This document shows, in pieces, positions 52,748 to 63,003 of a DNA stretch of 64,000 nt (the first letter of the stretch is position 1; each line of letters starts with the position of its first letter). The notes under the pieces were generated by a model. That model did not search any database. It worked only from the letters and a program-made list of their open reading frames with translations, and was not told where the DNA came from. This DNA is from JALZVT01 sp039029135 (GTDB lineage Bacteria > Pseudomonadota > Gammaproteobacteria > Pseudomonadales > Azotimanducaceae). Made by a program: the position numbers and the translations under genes. Location: NCBI GenBank assembly GCA_039029135.1, contig JBCCGT010000007.1, forward strand, positions 62,001 to 126,000. Reading direction: 5' to 3'.

Positions 52748-54715
52748 TTAAAGGTGCGCGTCCAGAAACTCGACGTAGGCGTCGGAGGCCGCGATGCGAT
52801 TCGCGCGCTTGGTGAAACCGTGGCCCTCGTCGTCGAACAGCACGTACTCCACCGGCACCCCGTTGCCGCGCACCGCCGCAACGATCTCGTCGCTCTCCAC
52901 CTGCAGCACGCGCGGATCGTTCGCGCCCTGCACCACCAGCAGCGGTGCTCGGATGTTGTCGGTATGGAACAAGGGCGATATGCGATGCAGGCGCTCTTCG
53001 TCGGTCGCCGGATCCCCCAATTCGTCGTAAAGGCTCGCGCGCGCCGCGCCCCACCAAGGCGGAATGCTCTTCAGGGTCCGCACCCAGTTCATCACGCCAA
53101 AGATGTTGACGCCCACGTCGAAGACGTCGGGTTCGAACGCGAGCGCCGCGCCGACCATATAGCCGCCGTAGCTGCCGCCGATAATCCCGATGCGGTCGCT
53201 ATCGACCCAGGGCAGCGAAGCAAGATAGCGCTTGGCGTAGACGATGTCCTGCAGATCGACCTCGCCGTGGCGGCGATCGTCGAGGTGGAAAAACGTCTTG
53301 CCGTAGCCGCTGGAGCCGCGGTTGTTGGCAGCGAGCAGCGCGTAGCCGTGGCTGACGAGGTGCTGCCGCAGCGCCGAATAGCCGCTGGCGCTCTGCCCGC
53401 CCGGCCCGCCGTGCACCCACACCAGCGCCGGCACGGGATTGTCGGCGCTCGCGTTGCGCGGCCGGTACAGCAGCCCCGGTATGTCCAGATCGTCGAAGCT
53501 CGGGTAGCGCACGACGCGGGACTCGATGAGCAGCGATTCATCGATCGCGGGGCTGAGCGCGCGGGTCAGGCGCTGCGCCGAAGGCACACCGCCGAGATCG
53601 AAGGTGTAGAGATCGCTCGGCGACGTGTCGGCGTTTAGCAGAAACGCGAGTTTCGATTCGTCGCGCGAAAAGCGCACCTGGCGCAGGTTGCCCGCCGGCA
53701 GTCCCGGCAGCCTGACCTCGGCACCCTCGCGCGCGTCGAAAATGCGCACCCTGGCCGTCGCGTCTTCGTTCACACCCCAGACGCGATAGCGCCCGGAGTG
53801 GGAATAGCGCACGAACATGACGTCCCAATCGGCCTCGATCATGCGTTCGCGTGCGCCGCCGTCGATGGCGTAGCGCCAGGCCTGCACGAACTCGCCGTGC
53901 TCGTTGGTCGAATAGACGACCTCACGGCTGTCCGGTGTAAACGCGAAAAAACCGTGCTCGACGCCGTCGCGCACCGGCGAGATCTCAACCGGCGCGGCGT
54001 CGTCGCCCGTGTCCGCGAGAAACAGATCGCTGTCCGCGCTGCTGTTCAGTTTCAGCAGCGCCACGTAGCGGCCGTCGGGACTGACGCCCACCGGTGCGAA
54101 ACCGGCTGTGTTCTCGAAGATCAGCGTGCGCTCGTAGCCGTCGGTGGCGTAGCGATAGATATCGACCGCGCTCGCATCGCGTTCGTTGCTGCTAACAAAG
54201 AACGCATCGCCCGTAGCACTCCAGCCCGCGAAACCCGCCTTCAGATTGTCGCCCGGTGTCAGGTCCGTCACGCTGCCGTCGAGCTCGCGGACGAACAGGT
54301 GATTCAGCTCGTCTCCGCCACTGTCGGCGCTGAACAGAATCCGCCGATCGTTCGGAAACCAGCTCGAGACGAACACGCTGTCATCGTCGTTGGCGGTCAA
54401 AGGCACGCTGCCCCCGCTCGCCGGGTCGATGGCGTAGGCGTTGAAGATGCCCGTCTCGTCGGAGCCCAAGAGCAGCGCGTCGTCGTCCGGCGCCCAGGCG
54501 TAGCCGCCGGGTAGCAGGTAGCTGGTGGTCTCGAACAGATCGCTGGCAGCGAACGCCGGCGGCGCAGCGGTCCCCGGCGCGGTTGGCGGCGGGCTGGCGC
54601 AGCCGATCAACCAGGTCCCCAGCAACATCCAGAGCGCGACCGGGGCGCCCGAACGCCGCAACCGTCGGTGGCTGAAGGGGGTGACATGGTCTGTACTTCG
54701 CTGACTCATCTGCAT
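52748..54715 (-). CDS. S9 family prolyl-oligopeptidase-like lipoprotein
   Basis: A 655-residue serine peptidase. A lipoprotein signal ends at 'LIGC' (Cys39). A seven-bladed propeller (about 60-395) precedes an alpha/beta-hydrolase domain with nucleophile Ser525 in 'GGSYGG', acid Asp610 in 'GANDPR' and His642 in 'EGHGF'. Such enzymes cleave short peptides or acyl-peptides at the cell envelope. The ATG at 54715 is chosen because the signal begins there; the frame is open for 68 more codons but those look non-coding. Confidence 0.9.
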   Translation of the reverse strand: MQMSQRSTDHVTPFSHRRLRRSGAPVALWMLLGTWLIGCASPPPTAPGTAAPPAFAASDLFETTSYLLPGGYAWAPDDDALLLGSDETGIFNAYAIDPASGGSVPLTANDDDSVFVSSWFPNDRRILFSADSGGDELNHLFVRELDGSVTDLTPGDNLKAGFAGWSATGDAFFVSSNERDASAVDIYRYATDGYERTLIFENTAGFAPVGVSPDGRYVALLKLNSSADSDLFLADTGDDAAPVEISPVRDGVEHGFFAFTPDSREVVYSTNEHGEFVQAWRYAIDGGARERMIEADWDVMFVRYSHSGRYRVWGVNEDATARVRIFDAREGAEVRLPGLPAGNLRQVRFSRDESKLAFLLNADTSPSDLYTFDLGGVPSAQRLTRALSPAIDESLLIESRVVRYPSFDDLDIPGLLYRPRNASADNPVPALVWVHGGPGGQSASGYSALRQHLVSHGYALLAANNRGSSGYGKTFFHLDDRRHGEVDLQDIVYAKRYLASLPWVDSDRIGIIGGSYGGYMVGAALAFEPDVFDVGVNIFGVMNWVRTLKSIPPWWGAARASLYDELGDPATDEERLHRISPLFHTDNIRAPLLVVQGANDPRVLQVESDEIVAAVRGNGVPVEYVLFDDEGHGFTKRANRIAASDAYVEFLDAHL

Positions 54716-55026
54716 TGTGTTTCCTGTTCCCTGTGTCCTGTCCTGATTCCCGGTTGGCGGTTCCCGGTCTCCGCGCCGTTTTCGCGCGATCTTCTTGTTG
54801 GGTCGTCTGCGATGAGGCCTTGGCATCGGGCTAGATGGTCGCAGATCGAGGCGCACCGCCCAATTGACGGCAGCCGCCAGAGTAGCAGGTCGCGCGGGCG
54901 CAGACTGGCGCACGGCCAAAACGAGAACGCTTTCGCAGCCTGTCCGCCCGCGCGCGGCACCACGTTGCCCCCGCGCGCCGCGACCGATTTAATCTGGGGA
55001 CACCACCGTCCGAAGCAGACGCTCGC
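54716..55026. other. intergenic region between divergent peptidase and sulfotransferase genes
   Basis: 311 bases without a supported gene. The peptidase side has several short purine-rich GGGAAC/GGGAAT repeats just upstream of its start, possibly part of its leader. No RNA gene, operator or clear promoter was recognised. It should hold the promoters of both genes. Confidence 0.5.
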
Positions 55027-55860
55027 ATGGCCCTGTCCCCACTTCGCCCGAACCGCATCCGTAAGCACCTGCGCGACATCGGTATGGCGACGGGCCTGTT
55101 GGGGCGGCAGCAGGACTTCGCGAAGTTCGTCGTGTTGGGGCGCGGCCGCAGCGGCTCCAATTTCCTCGCGACCTCGCTGTCGAATCACCCCAACGCCATC
55201 GCGTTCGGCGAGGTGTTTAACAATCTGGCGCGGGACAAGGGCAACATTCACTTCCGCCAGCCCGGCTACGAGGGCAGCGATCCGGCGCTGGTCCACCAGC
55301 GCGAGACCCAGCCGCTGGCCTTCATCGACGACACGCTGTTCGCCCCCCAGCCGCGGCAGATTCAGGCGGTCGGGTTCAAGCTGTTTTACTACCACGCGCA
55401 GGACGCCGACTGGGCCCCGATCTGGCCGCATCTGCAGGCGCTGGGCGTGCGCGCAATCCACATTCGGCGCAACAATCTGCTGGAGAGCCTCGCCTCCGAG
55501 CAGATCGCCCAAGAGACGAAGACCTGGTCGACCAAGACCGGCGCGAGCGACGGTCGACCCGCGGTGATCGAACTCAGCATCGAGGATTGCGCCCACTACT
55601 TCTCGACGATCATCGAGCACCAGACGCGCTACGCGACCTTTTTCGATGACACCTTCGAGGTCAACTACGAGGACATGCTGACCGACTACGAGGGCGTCAT
55701 GACCGGCGTCCAGGCGTTTTTGGGTCTGCCCGTGCAAACGCTGTCCTCGCCGCTGAAGAAGCAGGCCAAGCGCGCCGTCAGCGAGACCATCGGCAACTTC
55801 GCCGAGCTGCAGGCGCACTTCGCCGCAACCGAATACGCGCGCTTCTTCGACGTGGACTGA
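55027..55860 (+). CDS. sulfotransferase family protein (Stf0-like)
   Basis: A 277-residue PAPS-dependent-type sulfotransferase. 'KFVVLGRGRSGSNFLATSLSNHPNAIAFGEVFNN' is the P-loop and following helix. 'VRAIHIRRNNLLESLASEQIA' is the 3'-phosphate-binding segment, and 'FEVNYEDMLTDYEGVMTGVQAFLGL' closes the core, as in trehalose sulfotransferase-like proteins. The acceptor is unknown. It converges with the malonate carrier genes across a stem-loop. Confidence 0.86.
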   Translation: MALSPLRPNRIRKHLRDIGMATGLLGRQQDFAKFVVLGRGRSGSNFLATSLSNHPNAIAFGEVFNNLARDKGNIHFRQPGYEGSDPALVHQRETQPLAFIDDTLFAPQPRQIQAVGFKLFYYHAQDADWAPIWPHLQALGVRAIHIRRNNLLESLASEQIAQETKTWSTKTGASDGRPAVIELSIEDCAHYFSTIIEHQTRYATFFDDTFEVNYEDMLTDYEGVMTGVQAFLGLPVQTLSSPLKKQAKRAVSETIGNFAELQAHFAATEYARFFDVD

Positions 55861-55861
55861 T

Positions 55862-55888
55862 CGATCGACGGCAGCGGCCGTTCGATCG
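55862..55888. terminator. hairpin between convergent sulfotransferase and madM
   Basis: CGATCGACGGC pairs with GCCGTTCGATCG across a 4-base loop with a single bulged T, right after the sulfotransferase stop. No T-tract follows, so strength is uncertain. Confidence 0.5.
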
Positions 55889-55899
55889 GAGCTTCACCC

Positions 55900-56670
55900 T
55901 TAACCCGGCAGGACCGCCCGCGTCAGCAGGTACAGCAGCGACGGCGCGAGCAGGCAACCCATGCCCGTGTAGAAGGTGGCGGTCATCGCGCCATAGGGCA
56001 CCAGCTTCGGATCGGTGGCCGCGAGCCCACCAGCAACACCGCTGGTCGTGCCCATCAGGCCGCCGTAGACGAGCGCCGCGCGCGGCGTCGTCAGGCCCAC
56101 TGCGCGGGCGACGAAGGGCGTGCCGACCATGACCAGAACGCTCTTGGTCAGCCCTGCGGCGACGCTGAGCGCGATGACGTCGGATTCCGCGCCCAGCGCC
56201 GTGCCGGTCACCGGGCCGACGATGTAGGTGGCCGCGCCCGCGCCGATGGTCGTGACCGCAACCGGGTCTGTGTAGCCGAACGCCACCGCGACGCCGGCGC
56301 CCACCACAAACGACAGGACGACGCCGATCACGACCGACGCCGCGCCGATCCAGCCGGCGCGGCGCAGCGCCCGGACATCGGCACCGAACGCCGTCGCCAC
56401 GATGGCGAAGTCGCGGAACATCGCGCCGCCTAACACCCCAACGCCCGCCAGCAGCGGCACGCCGGCAAGCCCCTGGGTGCCGCCCGTCGCCACGCCGCCC
56501 GCGTACGCGAGCAGCAGGCCGATTACGATGGCGAGTGCCGAGCCGTGCAGGCGCCCGCCCGTCAGCCGATCGGAAAGCCAGTAGCTGACCCATACCACGC
56601 CGCCGACGAAGACGAAGGCGGTGATCAGGGCGTTCTTCGCCAGCACCTCGGCAACGGTCTCGACGATCAA
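55900..56670 (-). CDS. madM: malonate transporter subunit MadM
   Basis: A 256-residue membrane protein with about eight to nine helices. 'SALAIVIGLLLAYAGGVATGGTQGLAGVPLLAGVGVLGGAMFRDFAIVATAFGAD' and 'AATYIVGPVTGTALGAESDVIALSVAAGLTKSVLVMVGTP' are characteristic of MadM, which with MadL forms a sodium-dependent malonate carrier. It overlaps the madL stop by 4 bases. No malonate decarboxylase gene is near. Confidence 0.88.
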   Translation of the reverse strand: MIVETVAEVLAKNALITAFVFVGGVVWVSYWLSDRLTGGRLHGSALAIVIGLLLAYAGGVATGGTQGLAGVPLLAGVGVLGGAMFRDFAIVATAFGADVRALRRAGWIGAASVVIGVVLSFVVGAGVAVAFGYTDPVAVTTIGAGAATYIVGPVTGTALGAESDVIALSVAAGLTKSVLVMVGTPFVARAVGLTTPRAALVYGGLMGTTSGVAGGLAATDPKLVPYGAMTATFYTGMGCLLAPSLLYLLTRAVLPG

Positions 56671-57038
56671 GGTTCGGCCTCGTCGTCCGCCCCGAGGCTC
56701 GCCAGCAGCGGAATACAGGCAAAGCTCGCGGCGACCGCCAGGGCACCGGCCAGCAGCGCCATCCAGCCGCCGCTGAGCGCCGCAACCACGTTCTGTTTGG
56801 CCGCCATGGCGACCACGATGGGGATGTACATCGCCGACCAGAAGCTGATGCCCGCCTGCGTCGGCGGCGCGAGCTGCAGACGCGCGTCAGCGCGCGAGGT
56901 CAGCCACAGCAGCAGCAGCATGCTGATGCCCACGCCGCCCACGTTCGCGTCGACCCCCAGCAGGCGCCCCAGCAGTTCGCCGCCCACCAGCCCGACCAGC
57001 AGGCTGATGCCCAGCAGCGCGACGCCGTAGACGATCAC
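56667..57038 (-). CDS. madL: malonate transporter subunit MadL
   Basis: A 123-residue membrane protein with four predicted helices. 'MIVYGVALLGISLLVGLVGGELLGRLLGVDANVGGVGISMLLL' and 'GISFWSAMYIPIVVAMAAKQNVVAALSGGWMAL' match the small malonate-carrier subunit MadL. Its stop overlaps madM by 4 bases. The D-aminoacylase gene ends 62 bases upstream on the same strand and may share the transcript. Confidence 0.88.
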   Translation of the reverse strand: MIVYGVALLGISLLVGLVGGELLGRLLGVDANVGGVGISMLLLLWLTSRADARLQLAPPTQAGISFWSAMYIPIVVAMAAKQNVVAALSGGWMALLAGALAVAASFACIPLLASLGADDEAEP

Positions 57039-57100
57039 GCTTCAGCTACCGCGGCAGGGCGGCAGCGCACCTGACGCACAGGCCGTCAATCCAGCCGCCG

Positions 57101-58792
<1,692 letters not shown>

Positions 58793-58851
58793 GCTAAACG
58801 ACCTCCCGCATCGTGGCAGCGACCGATCAGTCTAACACCCGCCGCGGCGCG

Positions 58852-59793
58852 CTAGATTCGGTAGGCGCCGATCTGAATCTCTTCGCCGACATCCGCATAG
58901 TCGCCCGCCGCCCGCTGGCCGCGGAACTCCGCCCAATTGATCGGCCGGTAGCGCGGCGGTTCCGTCAGGCAGGCGCCGGGCAGGGGCGCGTAGTCGACGT
59001 GCGGCGCGGGGTTGAAGAAGAAGGCGCAGCTGCGGCGGGCCAGTCGGCTATTGGCGCGCACGCGATGCAGCGCCGCCGGGTAGCGATCGTTGGACCACAC
59101 CTGCACCACGTCGCCGGTGTTGATGATGAGCGCCTCGGGATCGGCCGGCACGAGCTGCCAGCGGCCCTGCTGCCAGACCTCGAGACCGGGCACATCGTCC
59201 TGCAGCAGGACGGTGACGGCGCCCGCGTCGGTGTGGTGGCCGATGCCAAGCCGACCCGTCGCCGGCACGAGCTGATCCGTCGGCGCGTCGGCCGGCGCCG
59301 CGTCGGCGCACGGCGGGTAGTAGTTGTGGCGCAGAAAGCTGGTGTGCCCCGCGAACGAGGCATCTAACGAATCGACGCCGAACAGGTCGGCGATGGCCCC
59401 GACGATGCGGCGCGCAACGCCCTCGGCGGCGGCGAAGTACTCCAGCATGGCGCCGCGAAACTCGGCGGGTTCGACGGGCCAGGGAACGGCGTGCGCGTCG
59501 TGCGCGGCGCCGATGTCGAAGATCTCCTTCCAGTCCTGCACGTTCTTGGTCAGCTCCCGGTCGAAGAAGCCCCAGGGATTGTCGGCGTCGCGCTCGTAGC
59601 GGCGCTTGGCCGGCGTCGGCTGAGCGAAGAACGCGGCCGCGACGGCGAGCGTGTCGGCGCACAGCGGCGCGCTAAGGCCGTGCCCGTGCAGGCGAAACAC
59701 GCCCCACTCGCGAAGCGCGCTATCGAGCCGCTCGCGCCCCTCGTGGGTGCCAAGCGAGGCGGCGTCGATCACGGGGATGTTGGCTGGGGTCAT
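58852..59793 (-). CDS. 2-oxoglutarate/Fe(II)-dependent oxygenase, isopenicillin-N-synthase-like
   Basis: A 313-residue oxygenase of the plant-gibberellin-oxidase/IPNS family. An N-terminal DIOX_N region ('IPVIDAASLG', 'WGVFRLHGHGL') precedes the double-stranded beta helix. The iron ligands are His187, Asp189 ('GHHTDAG') and His243 ('ALHRVRANS'), and 'RRS' at about 253-255 binds the 2-oxoglutarate carboxylate. Substrate unknown. It lies 59 bases after the amidohydrolase start, on the same strand, and may be read first. Confidence 0.9.
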   Translation of the reverse strand: MTPANIPVIDAASLGTHEGRERLDSALREWGVFRLHGHGLSAPLCADTLAVAAAFFAQPTPAKRRYERDADNPWGFFDRELTKNVQDWKEIFDIGAAHDAHAVPWPVEPAEFRGAMLEYFAAAEGVARRIVGAIADLFGVDSLDASFAGHTSFLRHNYYPPCADAAPADAPTDQLVPATGRLGIGHHTDAGAVTVLLQDDVPGLEVWQQGRWQLVPADPEALIINTGDVVQVWSNDRYPAALHRVRANSRLARRSCAFFFNPAPHVDYAPLPGACLTEPPRYRPINWAEFRGQRAAGDYADVGEEIQIGAYRI

Positions 59794-59997
59794 ACTGCTG
59801 TGGTGTCGCGGCGCGCGCCGTGTACTGGATAAGAGCTGGCTTGCTAAGGATCGCGGCTGGGTGGGACCACCGCGCTAATGCTTAGCATTGTGCTCGATTC
59901 GACGCGCGGGACAAGCCCCAGACTTGCCCCGTCCGCCTTTGCCCGCGGAGGTCAGCCTTTGTCCCCCGAGGTCCGCGAAAACGTCAGAACCAGCTTC

Positions 59998-61674
59998 TCA
60001 AAAGAGGTACCAGGCGGAGATCACGTTCGGCTCCCAGGTCCAGTAGCGAATGCTGTCCGCAAGTCCGTCGCCGTCCGCATCGGTGCGCGCCTCGCTCAGG
60101 TAGCCATCGGCATCCGCAACATAGTCGGTGCGGGTGTCGATCGTGCCATCGCCGTCGACATCGTAGACCTCGCTGAGCTTCACGCCGCTCGCGTCGTAGG
60201 TCGAGGCAAGCTCGTAGGCCAGTTCGCCCTCGTCAAAGCGGCGATACTCGGTGAGCAGGCCCGCTGCGCTGTGCAACCATTCGTGGCGCTGCTCCGCCCT
60301 GCCGTCCGCGTCGGCATCGCGCTCCCTCACGCTCATGTATCCCTGCGCGTCGTAGCTGCGTCGGTCGATAGACTCGGCGACGCCGTCGCCATTGGTGTCG
60401 TTCCATAGCAGCGAAAGCCCCCCACCGGGCGTGTATTCGCGCCGTTCCTCCGAGCGCAACATGCCACTGGACGACGTCACGCGCTTTGACGTCAGCCGCC
60501 ACCGCGCGTCGTACTCGTGGGTTGTGATCGAGCTGACCGAGCCGTCGTCCGGGTCCATCCGCTCGACGCGCTCGATGGCTCCGAGCGTATTGCGGTAGGT
60601 GATGGTTCGCAGCCGACCGCTGCTGTCGAAGGCCTCGGTGACGCCGTCCTCCGGGTAGCTCCAGCGACCGCCGCCGCCGCTGCCCGATTCGAAGCTCTGC
60701 CAGCTACGCAGTACGCGACGGCCACGTTCGTCGTACTCGTTGGTCTCTTCCGACAGCAACTCGCCGCTGCCGTCGCGCCGCGAATTCGCCGTCACGTCGC
60801 CGAAGGCGTTGTACTGATAGTCCCAGATCTCGTCCCAGGCGCCGTCGCCGTCCCGGTCGCGTTCCAAGAGCTCGCGATTCTTGTTCGCGCCCCACTGCTC
60901 TACGGTCTGTGCGCTCACCGCGCCGTCGGCGTTCAGGCTGAGCTGACTGGTTCGGTTGCCGTCGCCGTCATAGGTATAGCTCGTCTCATACTCGATCGAG
61001 CCGTCCGCCCCCTGATCCGTGCGCTGCCGGGCGACGGACTTGATCGCGGGGTCGAGGCCCGCGGTCTCGTACGCCAGCGCCAGCGCCAGCCCGGTGGCCA
61101 TGAGGGGTCGGGCGGGCAGACCGGTGGCGATGCTCCAGTCGCGCAGCTGCGCCGGGAACGCGCCAACGCCGGGCATCGTGCTGCCCGACTGCAGCGGCAC
61201 CGTGAGCGTCGCAAAGTGCTCGCGCGTCGCTTGATCGATCTGCACCCCGTTGCTCGGATCCGCGTCCGCGTCCAGGGAGAAGAGCACGCGGGCGCGGGCC
61301 GCAACGTTTTCCAGAACCTGATGGTCGGGCTCTATCGATGTCGAGATGAGCGCGAACAGCGCCACCCGATCGACCGGTGGCTGGACGACGCCAGACAGGT
61401 CAAACAGGTCGAGCTCTGCGGCCGCAGGCGCAGAACCCAGATCGATCGCACCGATCGCGAAACTAACCGTCTCGCCGTCGAGATATTTGAAGCCGCCGTT
61501 CGCATCCGTGACGCCGGAGCGCGTCGGCGTCGTGTACGCGATGCCGACCGCGCCGCGCAGCAGCGAACCCGTTCGCTCAGCGGGGCCGCCGCCCCCGCAG
61601 GCGCAGAGCGCGATAGACAAACCACTCGCGAGCAGCGGGCGCAGCCGCGTGCCTAGAGATAAAACCATGGCCAA
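59998..61674 (-). CDS. lipoprotein with YD-type repeats and EF-hand-like loops
   Basis: A 558-residue protein. The signal ends at a lipobox-like 'IALCACGGGG'. Residues 35-230 hold a beta domain opening 'GVTDANGGFKYLDGETVSFAIGAIDLG', seen in many secreted proteins. From about 230 on, RHS/YD-like units ('YEYDERGRR', 'HEYDARWRL', 'RSYDAQGYM', 'STYDASGVK') alternate with Asp-rich loops ('DRDGDGAWDE', 'DTNGDGVAES', 'DADADGRAEQ', 'DVDGDGTIDT', 'DADGDGLADS') that look like calcium sites. There is no toxin tip or core, so it is probably a surface scaffold. It is an orphan gene. Confidence 0.75.
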   Translation of the reverse strand: MAMVLSLGTRLRPLLASGLSIALCACGGGGPAERTGSLLRGAVGIAYTTPTRSGVTDANGGFKYLDGETVSFAIGAIDLGSAPAAAELDLFDLSGVVQPPVDRVALFALISTSIEPDHQVLENVAARARVLFSLDADADPSNGVQIDQATREHFATLTVPLQSGSTMPGVGAFPAQLRDWSIATGLPARPLMATGLALALAYETAGLDPAIKSVARQRTDQGADGSIEYETSYTYDGDGNRTSQLSLNADGAVSAQTVEQWGANKNRELLERDRDGDGAWDEIWDYQYNAFGDVTANSRRDGSGELLSEETNEYDERGRRVLRSWQSFESGSGGGGRWSYPEDGVTEAFDSSGRLRTITYRNTLGAIERVERMDPDDGSVSSITTHEYDARWRLTSKRVTSSSGMLRSEERREYTPGGGLSLLWNDTNGDGVAESIDRRSYDAQGYMSVRERDADADGRAEQRHEWLHSAAGLLTEYRRFDEGELAYELASTYDASGVKLSEVYDVDGDGTIDTRTDYVADADGYLSEARTDADGDGLADSIRYWTWEPNVISAWYLF

Positions 61675-61838
61675 CCTTCCTTGCCGAGTTGCGTCGAAGG
61701 CGGCTATTGATGGCTAAAGCCGGCGCTCGCCCCATCCCATGGTTTGGGGATGGCGAGCGAAATTGGGGGGTTCTAGACGAATGCCACACGGTGCGCCGCA
61801 CGGTTGCCCTGTGGCGGGGTTCGCATCCGTTTGCGCGC

Positions 61839-62063
61839 TCATTCGCGCTCAATAAACGGCTGCAGCATGCCTTCGAGGCCGTTGATCTTGATCTCGTACA
61901 TCACCGCCATGCGCTCACCCAGCTTGCCGCGCGGCCAACCCTCGCCGTGGAACCAGACCAGATAGGCCTGCGGCAGATCGATCAGCCGCTCGCCCTCGTA
62001 GCGCCCAAACGGCATGCGCTGGTTGACGATCGTCGCCAACTCCTCGGGGTCGGCGCTCAGCAT
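61839..62063 (-). CDS. DUF3820 family protein
   Basis: A 74-residue protein, 'MPFGRYEGERLIDLPQAYLVWFHGEGWPRGKLGERM', which matches the DUF3820 family (putative quorum-sensing-regulated virulence factor, by annotation only). It starts 4 bases after the stop of the phytanoyl-CoA dioxygenase-like gene, so it is the last gene of that operon. Biochemical role unknown. Confidence 0.85.
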   Translation of the reverse strand: MLSADPEELATIVNQRMPFGRYEGERLIDLPQAYLVWFHGEGWPRGKLGERMAVMYEIKINGLEGMLQPFIERE

Positions 62064-62067
62064 GATG

Positions 62068-63003
62068 CTAAGCGCGCATCCGATAGGGCGTCAGGTCCAT
62101 GTCGGGGTAGCGCGCCGCGACGCCCGCCAGCGCCTCTTCGTCCCAGAACGGATCACCGGGCGGCGGGAAGCCGAACAGCTCTCGCTCGGCGGTCGTCGCA
62201 CCGGCCATCCAGCGGGCAAATTCCTTCCGATTGGCCTGCTCCGACCAGCCGACGATGCCTGTCCAACGCGCGCGTGCGGGTGTGTAGCTGATGAATTGAG
62301 CGATGCGCGCACCCGGGGCCGTAAACGCCGTGCCCCGGTGAAAGGTGCGGACGCTGTAGATCAGCAGGGAACCCGCCGGTACCGTGACCTTGACTTCGTT
62401 GGCGTACAGATCGGGGCGCTTGTCGCGTTTGTACACGGGTGGCCACAGCAGTTCGTCGCGGTAGTGCGCGCGCGAGACGACGGCCGTGGGGGCGCTACGG
62501 GCAACGACATCGGTGTAATAGAGCAGATAGGTCGTCTGCCAGTAGGCCGGATTCGCGGGCGGGTACGCCAGCGTGTGATTCGGATAGTCGCAGTGCAGGA
62601 TCTGATCCTGATCCAAATGATGCCCCTGATGCTTCCAGGTGAGGTCGGCCTGCTCGCAGAAGAGCTCGTCTGTCCCCGCCATGGTCGCCGCGAAGCGCCG
62701 CAGTTCCGGGTGCAGCGAGATCGCATTGAGTCCGGCACCGCCGTCGTTCGCTGTGGCGCTGGCGAACGGAAAGCGCGTCTCACGGCGACTGCGCGGCGGG
62801 GGCAGCGGATCCGGGGGCGGCGCGCCACGCGGCCGTCGCGCGTAGTCGAGCCAACCGGGCAGCAGCGCCTCGATGTCCGCGTGCGCCGCCGCGAGTTCTT
62901 GTGGGTTCAGAAAGTTCTCGACGATCGCGAAACCGTGCTCGCGATAGTGCGCCAGGTCGGCCGCGCTGATGCGCTCAGTCCCGCCCAGATTCTCCGTGGT
63001 CAT
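62068..63003 (-). CDS. phytanoyl-CoA dioxygenase (PhyH) family protein
   Basis: A 311-residue Fe(II)/2-oxoglutarate oxygenase. Likely iron ligands are His137 and Asp139 ('LHCDYPNHT') and His222 ('RTFHRGTAF'); Arg233 ('GARIAQFIS') is placed to bind 2-oxoglutarate. PhyH relatives hydroxylate acyl-CoAs, halogenated compounds or compatible solutes. The ATG at 63003 overlaps the end of the channel gene by 29 bases. A longer in-frame form is possible but looks non-coding. The polyproline linker 'APPPDPLPPPRSRR' is unusual. Confidence 0.85.
   Translation of the reverse strand: MTTENLGGTERISAADLAHYREHGFAIVENFLNPQELAAAHADIEALLPGWLDYARRPRGAPPPDPLPPPRSRRETRFPFASATANDGGAGLNAISLHPELRRFAATMAGTDELFCEQADLTWKHQGHHLDQDQILHCDYPNHTLAYPPANPAYWQTTYLLYYTDVVARSAPTAVVSRAHYRDELLWPPVYKRDKRPDLYANEVKVTVPAGSLLIYSVRTFHRGTAFTAPGARIAQFISYTPARARWTGIVGWSEQANRKEFARWMAGATTAERELFGFPPPGDPFWDEEALAGVAARYPDMDLTPYRMRA

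Noticed and set aside
59878..59893. Palindrome ATGCTTAGCAT, also seen at the start of the second cassette gene
   Set aside because: Two copies of a short palindrome in 64 kb are not enough to call a regulatory site.
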